Program-made: the position numbers and the translations under genes
Notes under the pieces: generated by a model
The model's database searches: none
What the model was told of the DNA's origin: nothing
The model's input: only the letters and a program-made list of their open reading frames with translations
NCBI RefSeq assembly: GCF_008974245.1
Contig: NZ_BBZI01000005.1
Coordinates: 1,536,751-1,600,750, forward strand
DNA: 64,000 nt
Reading direction: 5' to 3'
DNA from: Streptomyces abyssomicinicus
GTDB taxonomy: Bacteria; Actinomycetota; Actinomycetes; Streptomycetales; Streptomycetaceae
Part shown: piece by piece, positions 9,047 to 19,223 of the stretch
Numbering within the stretch: position 1 is the first letter of the stretch
Layout of the letters: every line of letters starts with the position of its first letter

Positions 9047-9096
9047 AACGGCGTCCCGCCCCGCGCCCCCTCGGGGGCGCGGGGCGGGACGCCGTT
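9047..9096. terminator. Very strong perfect hairpin, probable terminator
   Basis: Arms at 9047-9070 and 9073-9096 are a perfect 24-bp inverted repeat with only two unpaired bases, starting AACGG and ending CCGTT. It lies 34 bases after the surface-protein stop codon and is almost pure G+C, without a U-tract, as usual for Streptomyces. Confidence 0.8.
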
Positions 9097-9278
9097 CCCG
9101 TGCCCGCGGTTCCCCTCCGGTTCCGCCCGTGCGGGCCGCGGACCCGCTCCACGGCCCTCCGCCTGACCGGCACCGTAGGAACGGCGCGCCCCGGCCGCGA
9201 TCCCGCTCGGGCGAACGGGTGACGGCGCTACGCCGGACGGGTGCTCACGCACCCGGACCGGACTGGCGCGGGACCGCC

Positions 9279-10043
9279 CTACGTCGTCACACCGGGGAAC
9301 AGCGCCGTGAACGGCGTGGCCTCCACGTCCATGCCCCGGCTGAAGGGCGCGTCGAAGTCCCAGACCAGGAACAGCAGGAACGCGATCAGCGCCGAGAAGA
9401 GCCCGGCCAGCACCAGTTCCCGCGCCGTGCGCCGGATCTGCAGGGCGAAGACCATGCCGATGGTCACCATCGCGCCGATGATCAGCCCGAACCACACCAC
9501 CCCCGGCATCGTCGCCTCGGTGGCGTCCGCCCGGGCGCCGCGGGCCTGGTCCACGACGGTCACCTGGTCCAGCAGCGGCTGGTACGCCTGCGCCTCGAAG
9601 TCGGAGGCCGGTTCGTAGTCGGTCAGATCGTGCCGGAGCCGCTCCAGCAGCCGGGTTCCCCGCTCGGTGAGCCTGCCCTGTTCGGCCATCACCTCCCACT
9701 CCGTGTTCACCACCTGGCCGACGTAGGCGTGCACGTCGTCGCGGATCCGCTCCCGGACCTCCGCGGGGTAGGGCCGCACCCGCTCGGAGATCTCGTGCAG
9801 GGCCATCGCCTCCGTCCGCACGTGGTCCTGTGCGGCGCTGCGGGCCTCCCAGACACCGGCGATCGCGAGGCCGAGGACGATCGCGTAGACCACGCCGATC
9901 ATCATCGTCATGTACTCGATCACGTCGGGCGTGTCGTCCGGGTCGTCGTCCTCCCGGGCGGTGCGCTCCCGGATGACGGCGACGACGAGGACCACGGCGC
10001 ACGCCGCGGCCATCGCGAGGGCGAGTACGAGCCATTCCGGCAA
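9279..10043 (-). CDS. DUF4239 (bestrophin-like) membrane protein
   Basis: A 254-residue membrane protein. It has a first helix at about 3-24, a second at about 50-66, a long soluble helical segment (70-185), and two C-terminal helices (about 186-205 and 213-228). This two-plus-two arrangement matches the DUF4239/bestrophin-like family, whose function is unclear. The start is an unusual TTG at 10043, supported by an AGGAGG site six bases upstream and by the lack of any ATG or GTG nearby in frame. It lies 61 bases downstream of the proline-rich protein gene on the same strand, so the two may be co-transcribed. Confidence 0.8.
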   Translation of the reverse strand: MPEWLVLALAMAAACAVVLVVAVIRERTAREDDDPDDTPDVIEYMTMMIGVVYAIVLGLAIAGVWEARSAAQDHVRTEAMALHEISERVRPYPAEVRERIRDDVHAYVGQVVNTEWEVMAEQGRLTERGTRLLERLRHDLTDYEPASDFEAQAYQPLLDQVTVVDQARGARADATEATMPGVVWFGLIIGAMVTIGMVFALQIRRTARELVLAGLFSALIAFLLFLVWDFDAPFSRGMDVEATPFTALFPGVTT

Positions 10044-10104
10044 GAAAACCTCCTGGAGGTGGAAGAGATCGGCGAGACGGGACGGACGGCGGGTCCGGGC
10101 GGCC

Positions 10105-10836
10105 TCACCGAGGGCGCAGCGCGGCCACGGCGATCACCGCGGGCGCCGTGATCAGCAGGGCGAGCGAGACGAGCGAACGCCGGGGGCGGGGCGGCAGCGA
10201 GGGCGCGGCCGCCTGGCGGACGGGGTAGGAGACGGGCTCGGCCGACGGGGCGGGAGTCGTGCTGGGTGTGGGCGGGAGCGGCGGCTCCGCCCGGGGAGCG
10301 GGGGGCGCCGGCCGGGGCGGTGGGGGCGCGGGGGCGGGCGTACGGGGGGGAGCCGCCCGTGGCGGCGGGGCGGCCACCGGCGGCGCGGCCTTCGGCGGGG
10401 GAGTCGGGGACGGCGGCGGGGACGGCGGCGGGGGCGGTGGCGGTGGCTCGGGCACCGGATCCGGAGATGGCGGGGGCGGCGTGGGAGTGGGCGTCGGGCA
10501 CCGCCCGGCCTGCGCGTACGCACCGGCACCGTCGATCCGGGCCACCGCCTCCCCGGCGGCGGCCGTCACGCCCCCGGGTCCGACCACGGCGACCGGGCCG
10601 CCGGTGGGCGCGGCGAACGCCTCCGGCGGGGGCACCGGACCGACGGCGACCGTTCCGGCGTCGGTGACGATGCCCGCCGCGCTTCCGCCGGGGCCGGTCG
10701 AGGCGTAGGCGCAGGCGTCCGCGGCGGCCGTCCCGGACCAGCCGGGGCCGGTGATCCAGACGATCGAGGTCACCGCCAGCGCCCGGGAGGCCTGGAGGAG
10801 GCGATTGCGTGTAGGTCTCTCCACGGGAGTGATCAT
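10105..10836 (-). CDS. Proline-rich secreted protein with C-terminal transmembrane anchor
   Basis: A 243-residue exported protein. An N-terminal signal sequence (about 1-38) is followed by an 80-residue Gly/Val/Ala domain with two cysteines (CAYA and RCPT), then an extended Pro-rich low-complexity stretch (about 112-205) of the kind that spans the peptidoglycan, and a C-terminal hydrophobic helix (about 222-240) ending in LRPR. I recognise no domain. ATG 10836 is preferred; GTG 10842 is two codons upstream. It probably shares a transcript with the DUF4239 gene downstream. The repetitive codons make the exact protein length sensitive to sequencing errors. Confidence 0.65.
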   Translation of the reverse strand: MITPVERPTRNRLLQASRALAVTSIVWITGPGWSGTAAADACAYASTGPGGSAAGIVTDAGTVAVGPVPPPEAFAAPTGGPVAVVGPGGVTAAAGEAVARIDGAGAYAQAGRCPTPTPTPPPPSPDPVPEPPPPPPPPSPPPSPTPPPKAAPPVAAPPPRAAPPRTPAPAPPPPRPAPPAPRAEPPLPPTPSTTPAPSAEPVSYPVRQAAAPSLPPRPRRSLVSLALLITAPAVIAVAALRPR

Positions 10837-11104
10837 CGTCACGCCACTCCGGGATTACGCCGGATGTGTCACTCATTGCTTCGAACGGGTGGAAATGCAC
10901 ACGCGAAGTTGCCGACATGTCCGGCGAATTCACCTCGCCACCATCGGTAAGTGACCGCTAACGGATGGTCAATTTCCGTTTCTGCTCGCATCGTTGGCCG
11001 ATTGATCAGTAGCCTCACCTCGACCCAACGGCCGTCTACTCCCCGGAGTCCCAGATGAACTGTCCCGCCCGTGCGTCGCGGAGCATCGGCGGAGGCCGGC
11101 CGGC

Positions 11105-13219
11105 ATGACGGGGAGCCCGGACACGCCGAAGGACGGACTCGACCGGTTCACCACCGCCTGGAGCCGGGCCCTGCTGCCGGGGGCCCCGCCCGAGGCCGTG
11201 CGTGAGCTGCGGCCCCGGCTTCTGCCGGCCGCCCGGGGACTGCGGGAGGCGCTGCGCGCCCGCATCCCCGACGCGGTCGCCGGGCGGGCGGCCGGAGCGG
11301 CACTGGTCGCCGCCGACAGCGCCGACCCGGAGACGGTGGGCCGGACCCTGGAGTGCCTGGACTCCCACGCGGCGTGCTGCCTGGGCCACGAGGGCGCCGA
11401 CCCCGCCGTGCTGCGGGCCCGCGCCGTGCGGGTGGGCGCCGCGCTGGCGACCGGCTTCGCCGAGGCCCTGCGCGACCGCACCACCACCGAGCAGCGGGCG
11501 GTGGCCCGCGCGGCGCTGGGCGCGCAGAACCTGGCCACCCAGGCGCTGCACGAGAGCGAGGCCCGGTTCCGCGCGGTCTTCGAGGGCGCCGCCACCGGCA
11601 TCTGGATCGCCGGACCCGACTCGACGATCCTCCAGGTCAACGGGGCCATGACCCGGATGTTCGGGGGCAGCGACAAGGCCCTGCTGGGACGCCGCTTCAC
11701 CGAACTGACGCACCCGGAGGACGGCGCCCAGACCTGGCGGCTGCACGACGAACTGGTCGGTGGCGTCCGCGAGCACTACCGCGTCGAGAAGGCCTTCACC
11801 CGCCCCGACGGCACCGTGCTGTGGACCAACCTCACCGTCTCCCTGCTCCGCGACGCCGACGGCCGGCCCCAGTACCAGCTCGCGCTGATGGAGGACACCA
11901 CCGAGCGGCGGCTGCTCAACCTCCGGCTGCGCTACGAGGCCACCCACGACGCCCTCACCGGGCTGCCCAACCGGGTCCTGTTCTTCGAGCGGCTGGAGAA
12001 GGCCGTGGCCGCGGGGGAGGGGCAGCGTTTCGGCCTGTGCTACCTCGACCTCGACGGCTTCAAGACGGTCAACGACAGCCTCGGCCACCAGGCCGGCGAC
12101 CGGCTGCTGGTCGAGGTCGCCGACCGCCTCCAGGCGTGCGCCACCGCACCGGGCGAGATGGTGGCCCGGCTCGGCGGTGACGAGTTCGTCGCCCTGACCA
12201 CCGGGACCGACACCCGCAGGGGCGTGGACGACCTCGCCGAGCGGATCATGAACGCGCTGTCCACGCCGGTGTGCATCGACGGCCGGGAGCTGACCGTGCG
12301 CGGCTCCATCGGCATCGTCGAGGGCCCGGCCGGTGAGCGGGGCGCGGCCGAGGTGCTGCGCAGCGCCGACATCACCATGTACCGGGCCAAGTCGGCGGGC
12401 GGCAACCGGTTCGAGTTCGCCGACCCCGAGGCCGACGCCCGCGCCATCCACCGGCACCGCCTCACCACCGCGCTGCCGGCCGCCCTGGAAAACGGCGAGT
12501 TCTTCATCGAGTACCAGCCCCTGGTACGTCTCCAGGACGGCAGCGTCGGCGGCGCGGAGGCCCTGGTGCGGTGGCTGCACCCGCAGCAGGGCGTGGTCGG
12601 CCCGGACCGGTTCATCCCGCTCGCCGAGCGGACCGGGCTGATCGTGCCGCTGGGCCGGTGGGTGCTGGAGCAGGCCGTCCGGCAGGCCCGCGAGTGGAAC
12701 GGCGCCCTGCGCGTCAATGTCAACCTCTCGCCGTGCCAGCTGGCCGACCCCGGGCTGGTCCGGGACACCGAGCGGATCCTCCAGGACGCCGGACTGCCGC
12801 CCGAGGCGCTCTGCCTGGAGATCACCGAGTCGGCTCTGGTCGGCGCGGAGGACGAGGTCCTGCGTCCGCTGCGGACCCTGTGCGACATGGGCGTGGACAT
12901 AGCCCTGGACGACTTCGGCACCGGCTACTCCAACCTGGCCGGCCTGCGGAGACTGCCGGTGAGCGTGCTCAAGCTGGACCGTTCCTTCACCCGCGGCATC
13001 CGCACGTCGCCGGCCGACCCGGTGGACGTCAAGATCGTCGAGGGGGTCGTGCGGCTGGCGAGGACGCTCGGGCTCTCGGTCACCGTCGAAGGCGTGGAGA
13101 CGGCCGCCCAGGCCGAACGGCTGCGCCAGCTCGGCTGCGACACCGCGCAGGGCTGGTACTACGCGCGTCCGGGCCCGCCCGAGAGCCTCCACGACCTCGT
13201 CCTTGCCGACGCCTGCTGA
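11105..13219 (+). CDS. rmdA: PAS-GGDEF-EAL cyclic-di-GMP protein (RmdA-like)
   Basis: A 704-residue cytoplasmic protein. After about 150 residues without a recognised fold comes a PAS/PAC pair (about 150-270), then a GGDEF domain with an intact RLGGDEF (357-361), and an EAL domain with AEALVRW (485-487 are EAL) and DDFGTGYSN (602-610). Both catalytic signatures look intact, so it may make and degrade cyclic-di-GMP, the messenger that holds Streptomyces in vegetative growth through BldD. No RxxD product-inhibition site precedes GGDEF. The domain order and the neighbouring DUF1876, LysR and sdh genes match my memory of S. coelicolor rmdA (SCO0928). A GGAGG site precedes ATG 11105. Confidence 0.9.
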   Translation: MTGSPDTPKDGLDRFTTAWSRALLPGAPPEAVRELRPRLLPAARGLREALRARIPDAVAGRAAGAALVAADSADPETVGRTLECLDSHAACCLGHEGADPAVLRARAVRVGAALATGFAEALRDRTTTEQRAVARAALGAQNLATQALHESEARFRAVFEGAATGIWIAGPDSTILQVNGAMTRMFGGSDKALLGRRFTELTHPEDGAQTWRLHDELVGGVREHYRVEKAFTRPDGTVLWTNLTVSLLRDADGRPQYQLALMEDTTERRLLNLRLRYEATHDALTGLPNRVLFFERLEKAVAAGEGQRFGLCYLDLDGFKTVNDSLGHQAGDRLLVEVADRLQACATAPGEMVARLGGDEFVALTTGTDTRRGVDDLAERIMNALSTPVCIDGRELTVRGSIGIVEGPAGERGAAEVLRSADITMYRAKSAGGNRFEFADPEADARAIHRHRLTTALPAALENGEFFIEYQPLVRLQDGSVGGAEALVRWLHPQQGVVGPDRFIPLAERTGLIVPLGRWVLEQAVRQAREWNGALRVNVNLSPCQLADPGLVRDTERILQDAGLPPEALCLEITESALVGAEDEVLRPLRTLCDMGVDIALDDFGTGYSNLAGLRRLPVSVLKLDRSFTRGIRTSPADPVDVKIVEGVVRLARTLGLSVTVEGVETAAQAERLRQLGCDTAQGWYYARPGPPESLHDLVLADAC

Positions 13220-13299
13220 CCGGGGTGAGGACGGCGCCCGCTGCGTGACGCGCGTATCGGGCGCACCCTGGAAGGAGGACATCCAGGAGGTGAGACACC

Positions 13300-13575
13300 A
13301 TGCTGCACACCGCAGTGGGATGGCACGTCGAACTGGAATTCAAGGAGGACGACACCCGCACCCGGGCCGCCGCCATGGTGCGGCTACCCGACGGCAGTGA
13401 GGTCCGCGGCCACGGGCACGCCAGCCGTCACGACTCCGACGCCAACCAGCCGAGGGTCGGCGAGGAGGTCGCCGGGGCGAGGGCGCTGAACGACATCGCC
13501 CTGCAGTTGCTGGACAAGGCCCACGGGGAGATCGACGCGGCGGCGGGCCGCCCGTCCCACCCGATCTCCGTCTGA
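13300..13575 (+). CDS. DUF1876 (dsRBD-like fold) protein
   Basis: A 91-residue protein with a near-perfect AGGAGGTGA ribosome site. It matches the DUF1876 family common in actinobacteria: an N-terminal beta strand (WHVELEFKEDD), TRTRAAAMVRLPDG, a central RVGEEVAGARALNDIA segment and a terminal helix (LLDKAHGEI). Known structures of the family have a double-stranded-RNA-binding-like fold, but function is unknown. It lies 80 bases after rmdA in the same direction and may share its transcript. Confidence 0.88.
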   Translation: MLHTAVGWHVELEFKEDDTRTRAAAMVRLPDGSEVRGHGHASRHDSDANQPRVGEEVAGARALNDIALQLLDKAHGEIDAAAGRPSHPISV

Positions 13576-13643
13576 CCGCGCCACGCGGTCACGGAGGTCC
13601 GGCCCCGCGGGGCGGCCACCCGGCCGCCCCGCACCCGCGCCGG

Positions 13644-14540
13644 TCACCGTCCGCGTTCCTCCAGCAGCAGCCGCTGCAGCTCCCGCGCCGCCCGCGGCGG
13701 AGCGACGTCACTGCGGTGCGCCAGCGCGACGGTCCGCGACAGCACCGGCGCCGCCAGCGGCGTCACCCGCAGCCCCGTACGCCCGGCCACCATCCGCGGT
13801 ACCACCGCCACCCCCAGACCCGCGCGGACGAACCCCAGCACGGCGTCCATCTCGCCGCCCTCGACGGCGAAGTCCGGATCGAACCCCTCCGCCCGGCACG
13901 CCTCCACGGTCAGCTCGCGCAGGTCGTACCCGTGGCGGAACATCACCAGCCGTTCCCCCTCGAGATCGGCGATCCGCACCCGCCGCGCCCTGCCCCGGCC
14001 GTGCCCCGGCGGCGGCGACTCCGGCGAGGAGACCACCACCAGCTCCTCCCGCAGCAGCTCTACCGTGGTCAGCGCGGGCGACGGCGTCCGCAGCGGCAGC
14101 ACCACCAGCGCGAGGTCCAGCGCGCCGCGCGCCAGCTCCCGTACCAGATCGTGCGAGCCGCCCTCCTCCACCAGCAGCTGGATCCCCGGATAGCGGTCGT
14201 GGAAGGACCGGAGCACGTCCGGCAGCAGACCGGTGCACAGGCTCGGCGTCGCCCCCAGCCGCACCCGCCCGCGCCGCAGCTGGGCCACCTCCTGGACCTC
14301 CTGGCGGGCCGTCTCGGTGTCCGCCAGGATCCGCCGCGCCAGCGGCAGCAGTGTCTCGCCGGCGTCCGTCAGGGTGATGTTCCCGCGCGCCCGGAGGAAC
14401 AGGTCCGCCCCCAACTCCCGCTCCAGCGCCTTGATCTGCTGGGAGAGCGAGGGCTGTGCGACATGGACGAGCTCCGCCGCGCGGGTGAAGTGGCGGGTCT
14501 CGGCGACCGCCACGAAATAACGCAGTTGCTGCGGGTGCAT
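13644..14540 (-). CDS. LysR-family regulator divergent from sdhCAB
   Basis: A 298-residue LysR-type regulator. It has an N-terminal winged helix-turn-helix (HFTRAAELVHVAQPSLSQQIKALEREL, described here by residues 17-43) and a C-terminal effector-binding domain (about 88-290). The start ATG 14540 (MHPQQLRYF) is the usual start for the family; an in-frame start 21 bases upstream would overlap the operator. It is divergent from sdhC with a 6-3-6 dyad in the 92-base gap, so it very probably regulates the succinate dehydrogenase operon and itself. The effector is unknown. Confidence 0.92.
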   Translation of the reverse strand: MHPQQLRYFVAVAETRHFTRAAELVHVAQPSLSQQIKALERELGADLFLRARGNITLTDAGETLLPLARRILADTETARQEVQEVAQLRRGRVRLGATPSLCTGLLPDVLRSFHDRYPGIQLLVEEGGSHDLVRELARGALDLALVVLPLRTPSPALTTVELLREELVVVSSPESPPPGHGRGRARRVRIADLEGERLVMFRHGYDLRELTVEACRAEGFDPDFAVEGGEMDAVLGFVRAGLGVAVVPRMVAGRTGLRVTPLAAPVLSRTVALAHRSDVAPPRAARELQRLLLEERGR

Positions 14541-14559
14541 CCCACGATGATAGACATGC

Positions 14560-14574
14560 ATAGGCGGTGCCTAT
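14560..14574. promoter_or_regulatory. LysR-type operator dyad between lysR and sdhC
   Basis: ATAGGC-GGT-GCCTAT is a perfect 6-3-6 palindrome and contains the T-N11-A pattern of LysR-type sites. It lies in the divergent promoter region, 20 bases from the lysR start and about 60 bases upstream of the sdhC start. Confidence 0.7.
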
Positions 14575-14632
14575 CGGATCGAGGCGCATCATGTCTTGGA
14601 CCGATCGGCCCAGGCGGTCGTACCTTCACTGC

Positions 14633-15340
14633 ATGGCTCTGGCAACGGGGACGGACCGACGGCCGTCCAGGACACGCGCGGTATGGGACTCGACCGTCGG
14701 CAAGAAGGCCGTGATGGCCGTCAGCGGTCTGATCATGCTGCTGTACCTGGTCGCCCACATGATCGGCAACCTCAAGGTCTTCTTCGGCCCGGGAGAGTTC
14801 AACGCCTACGGCCACTGGATCCGCACCGTCGGCGAGCCGTTCATGCACTACTCGTGGACCCTCTGGGTCATCCGGGTCGTGCTGGTGGCCGCGGTCCTCG
14901 CCCACGCCACGGCCGCCTACCAGCTCAGCCGGCGCGGCGGCAGGGCGCGTCCCGCCAGGTACGTCCGCAAGAAGCGGGGCAGCGACTACGCCACCCGGAC
15001 CATGCGCTGGGGCGGCGTGATCCTCGGCCTGTTCATCGTCTGGCACATCCTGGACCTCACCACCGGCCACGTCCACGCCGGCGGCTTCCAGGAGGGGCGC
15101 CCCTACCAGAACGTGGTGGACTCCTTCTCCACCTGGTACGGCAACGTGATCTACATCGTCGCCATGCTGGCGCTCGGCCTGCACATCCGGCACGGCTTCT
15201 GGAGCGCCGCCCAGACCCTGGGCGCCGGCGGCCGCACCCGCGACCGGGTCCTGAAGACCGCCGCCAACCTTCTCGCACTGCTGCTCACGGCCGGCTTCGT
15301 CGCCGTCCCCGTGGGCGTCATGACCGGAGTGGTGAGCTGA
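14633..15340 (+). CDS. sdhC: Succinate dehydrogenase cytochrome b subunit (SdhC, b558 type)
   Basis: A 235-residue membrane subunit with five hydrophobic helices, including [17 protein letters not shown] (about 27-43), [53 protein letters not shown] and [16 protein letters not shown]. Histidines in or near the helices ([28 protein letters not shown]) are the expected ligands for two b hemes. A single cytochrome subunit with five helices is typical of the menaquinone-linked type B enzyme. ATG 14633 has no ribosome site within 15 bases, which would fit a leaderless transcript. It is the first gene of sdhCAB. Confidence 0.92.
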   Translation: MALATGTDRRPSRTRAVWDSTVGKKAVMAVSGLIMLLYLVAHMIGNLKVFFGPGEFNAYGHWIRTVGEPFMHYSWTLWVIRVVLVAAVLAHATAAYQLSRRGGRARPARYVRKKRGSDYATRTMRWGGVILGLFIVWHILDLTTGHVHAGGFQEGRPYQNVVDSFSTWYGNVIYIVAMLALGLHIRHGFWSAAQTLGAGGRTRDRVLKTAANLLALLLTAGFVAVPVGVMTGVVS

Positions 15341-15341
15341 C

Positions 15342-17284
<1,943 letters not shown>

Positions 17285-17288
<4 letters not shown>

Positions 17289-18034
17289 GGCTCACCCTGC
17301 GCGTCTGGCGGCAGCGCGACGCCGCCGACGAAGGCGCCATGTCCACGTACCAGGTGGACGGCATCTCCCCCGACATGTCCTTCCTGGAGATGCTCGACAC
17401 CCTCAACGAGAAGCTCATCCTGGAGGGCGAGGAACCCGTCGCCTTCGACCACGACTGCCGTGAGGGCATCTGCGGCGCCTGCTCCCTGGTCATCGACGGC
17501 GACGCCCACGGACCGGAGCGGACCACCACCTGCCAGCTCCACATGCGGTCCTTCCGCGACGGCGACGTCATCGACGTCGAGCCGTGGCGGGCCGCCGCCT
17601 TCCCGGTGATCAAGGACCTGGTGGTCGACCGGTCCGCCTTCGACCGGATCATCCAGGCGGGCGGCTACATCACCGCGCCGACCGGAGCCGCCCCCGAGGC
17701 GCACGCCACGCCCGTGCCGAAGCCGGACGCCGACCACGCCTTCGAGCACGCCGAGTGCATCGGCTGCGGCGCGTGCGTGGCTGCCTGCCCCAACGGCGCC
17801 GCGATGCTGTTCACCTCCGCGAAGGTCAACCACCTCAACGTCCTCCCGCAGGGGGCCCCGGAGCGGGAGACCCGGGTGCTCGACATGGTCGGGCAGATGG
17901 ACGCCGAGGGGTTCGGCGGCTGCACCCTGGCGGGGGAGTGCGCCACGGCCTGCCCGAAGGGCATCCCGTTGTCCTCCATCACCGACATGAACCGCGAGTG
18001 GCTCCGCGCCACGGCCAAGGGGGCGCGGCGGTAG
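17285..18034 (+). CDS. sdhB: Succinate dehydrogenase iron-sulfur subunit
   Basis: A 249-residue electron-transfer subunit. The N-terminal ferredoxin domain has CREGICGAC (58-66) and a fourth cysteine (C83) for the [2Fe-2S] centre. The C-terminal domain has [12 protein letters not shown] (about 159-170) and [14 protein letters not shown] for the [4Fe-4S] and [3Fe-4S] centres. The subunit passes electrons from FAD to the quinone site in SdhC. ATG 17285 overlaps the sdhA stop codon (ATGA), indicating translational coupling. A terminator hairpin follows 33 bases after the stop. Confidence 0.96.
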
Positions 18035-18067
18035 CCGCCCGAGACGTTCGCCGACGAGGTGCGGACG

Positions 18068-18102
18068 GGCGGGACCGGCGTGGTGCTCATTCCGGTCCCG
18101 CC
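18068..18102. terminator. Terminator after sdhCAB
   Basis: A perfect 11-bp stem (18068-18078 with 18092-18102) with a 13-base loop, 33 bases downstream of the sdhB stop codon. Confidence 0.75.
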
Positions 18103-18177
18103 AAGCCACGGGACGGCTCCCGCCGCACACGACCCGACCCCCAGCCGGCTTCCCGGGCGTCCCCTAGGCTGGTGGGC

Positions 18178-18669
18178 GTGACGGAGACCCGACGCCCGCT
18201 CGCCGTGTTCGACCTGGACAACACGCTCGCGGACACCGCGCACCGCCAGCGCTTCCTGGAGAACCGGCCCAGGGACTGGGACGCCTTCTTCGACGCCGCC
18301 CCGCAGGACCCGCCGCTGGAGAAGGGCATCGCCCTGGTCCTGGAGGCCGCGCGGGAGTGCGAGGTCGTCTACCTGACCGGACGCCCCGAGCGGTGCCGGC
18401 AGGACACCCTCGACTGGCTCGCCGCCCAGGGCCTGCCCGAAGGCCGGGTGTGGATGCGGCGGAACCACGACCGCCGCCCGGCCCGCCGCACCAAGCTGGA
18501 GATCCTCCGCCGGCTCGCCGCCACCCGGGAGATCCGCATGCTGGTCGACGACGACGAACTGGTCTGCGACGACGCGCGGCGCGCGGGTTTCCCCGTCGTG
18601 CGGGCCCGCTGGGCCGCCGAGGCCTCCGAGGGCCTGCGCGAGGCCCAGGAGCGCGAGGGCCGGACCTGA
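18178..18669 (+). CDS. HAD-superfamily phosphatase-like protein
   Basis: A 163-residue soluble protein of the haloacid dehalogenase superfamily. Motif I is FDLDNTLAD (nucleophile Asp, about residues 10-18). Motif II is the Thr in VYLTGRP, motif III is the Lys in RTKLEILRR, and motif IV is VDDDE. This pattern, without a large cap domain, resembles the acid-phosphatase or polynucleotide 3'-phosphatase branch. The substrate cannot be told. GTG 18178 is used as the start because it immediately precedes the conserved N-terminal strand; its ribosome site is weak. Confidence 0.82.
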   Translation: MTETRRPLAVFDLDNTLADTAHRQRFLENRPRDWDAFFDAAPQDPPLEKGIALVLEAARECEVVYLTGRPERCRQDTLDWLAAQGLPEGRVWMRRNHDRRPARRTKLEILRRLAATREIRMLVDDDELVCDDARRAGFPVVRARWAAEASEGLREAQEREGRT

Positions 18670-18779
18670 GCCGAAGGGGCGACGGGGCGGCGCGGTGAGC
18701 GGCGCCGCCCGCCCGGCCCGCCGCCGGCGCTCCGGCTGATCCAGCCACTGCGGCTGATCAACCACTGCGGCTGCTCCGA

Positions 18780-18995
18780 CTACTCCGGCTCCTCGATGCG
18801 GAAGCCCACCTTCAGCCCCACCTGGTAGTGCGCGATCTCCCCGTCCTCGATGTGCCCGCGCACCTGGGTGACCTCGAACCAGTCGAGGTTGCGCACCGTC
18901 TTCGAGGCGCGGGACACGGCGTTGCGGATCGCCTGGTCGACCCCCTCGTGGGAGCTGCCGACGATCTCGGTGACCCGGTAGACGTTGTCCGACAT
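18780..18995 (-). CDS. Dodecin, flavin-binding small protein
   Basis: A 71-residue protein with the dodecin pattern: VYRVTEIVGSSHEG, a single helix (VDQAIRNAVSRASKT), then LDWFEVTQVRGHI and a last strand VGLKVGFRIEE. Dodecins form hollow dodecamers that store or buffer flavins and in some actinobacteria coenzyme A; the Trp in NLDWFEV is the residue that stacks on the isoalloxazine ring. Start ATG 18995 has a GGAGACG ribosome site. It stands alone, divergent from the sugar-binding lipoprotein gene. Confidence 0.94.
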   Translation of the reverse strand: MSDNVYRVTEIVGSSHEGVDQAIRNAVSRASKTVRNLDWFEVTQVRGHIEDGEIAHYQVGLKVGFRIEEPE

Positions 18996-19122
18996 GAAGA
19001 CGTCTCCTCTCCGGGGCGTCGCGGGGACGAGGACGCCCGACACCCCTCCACCGTGCCCCATGCCGGGACGGTTCGCGAGGCGTCGCCGCTGCCCGTGGCC
19101 GCGTCCGGGTGGTGGCCGGGCC

Positions 19123-19151
19123 TTGACGGCGCTATTGGTCCATACCAAAAT
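19123..19151 (+). promoter_or_regulatory. Promoter with DasR-like (GntR-type) operator
   Basis: TTGACG (19123-19128) and CAAAAT (19146-19151) are a sigma-70-like -35/-10 pair with a 17-base spacer. Between and over them lies TTGGT-CCAT-ACCAA (19135-19148), a perfect 5-4-5 dyad close to the DasR-responsive element with its TGGTC/GACCA core. An operator in that position should repress the lipoprotein gene that starts at 19224. Confidence 0.65.
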
Positions 19152-19223
19152 CCAGGCACCCACCCGAGCCGCCTGCGCTCGTCCCCCCACGGGTCTTTCT
19201 GCACTACACAGAACAGGACCACC

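Noticed and set aside
10980..11030. WhiG-type promoter (GCCGATTG near 11000) upstream of rmdA
   Set aside because: No TAAA-like -35 occurs at the right spacing, so the match is only one half of the consensus.
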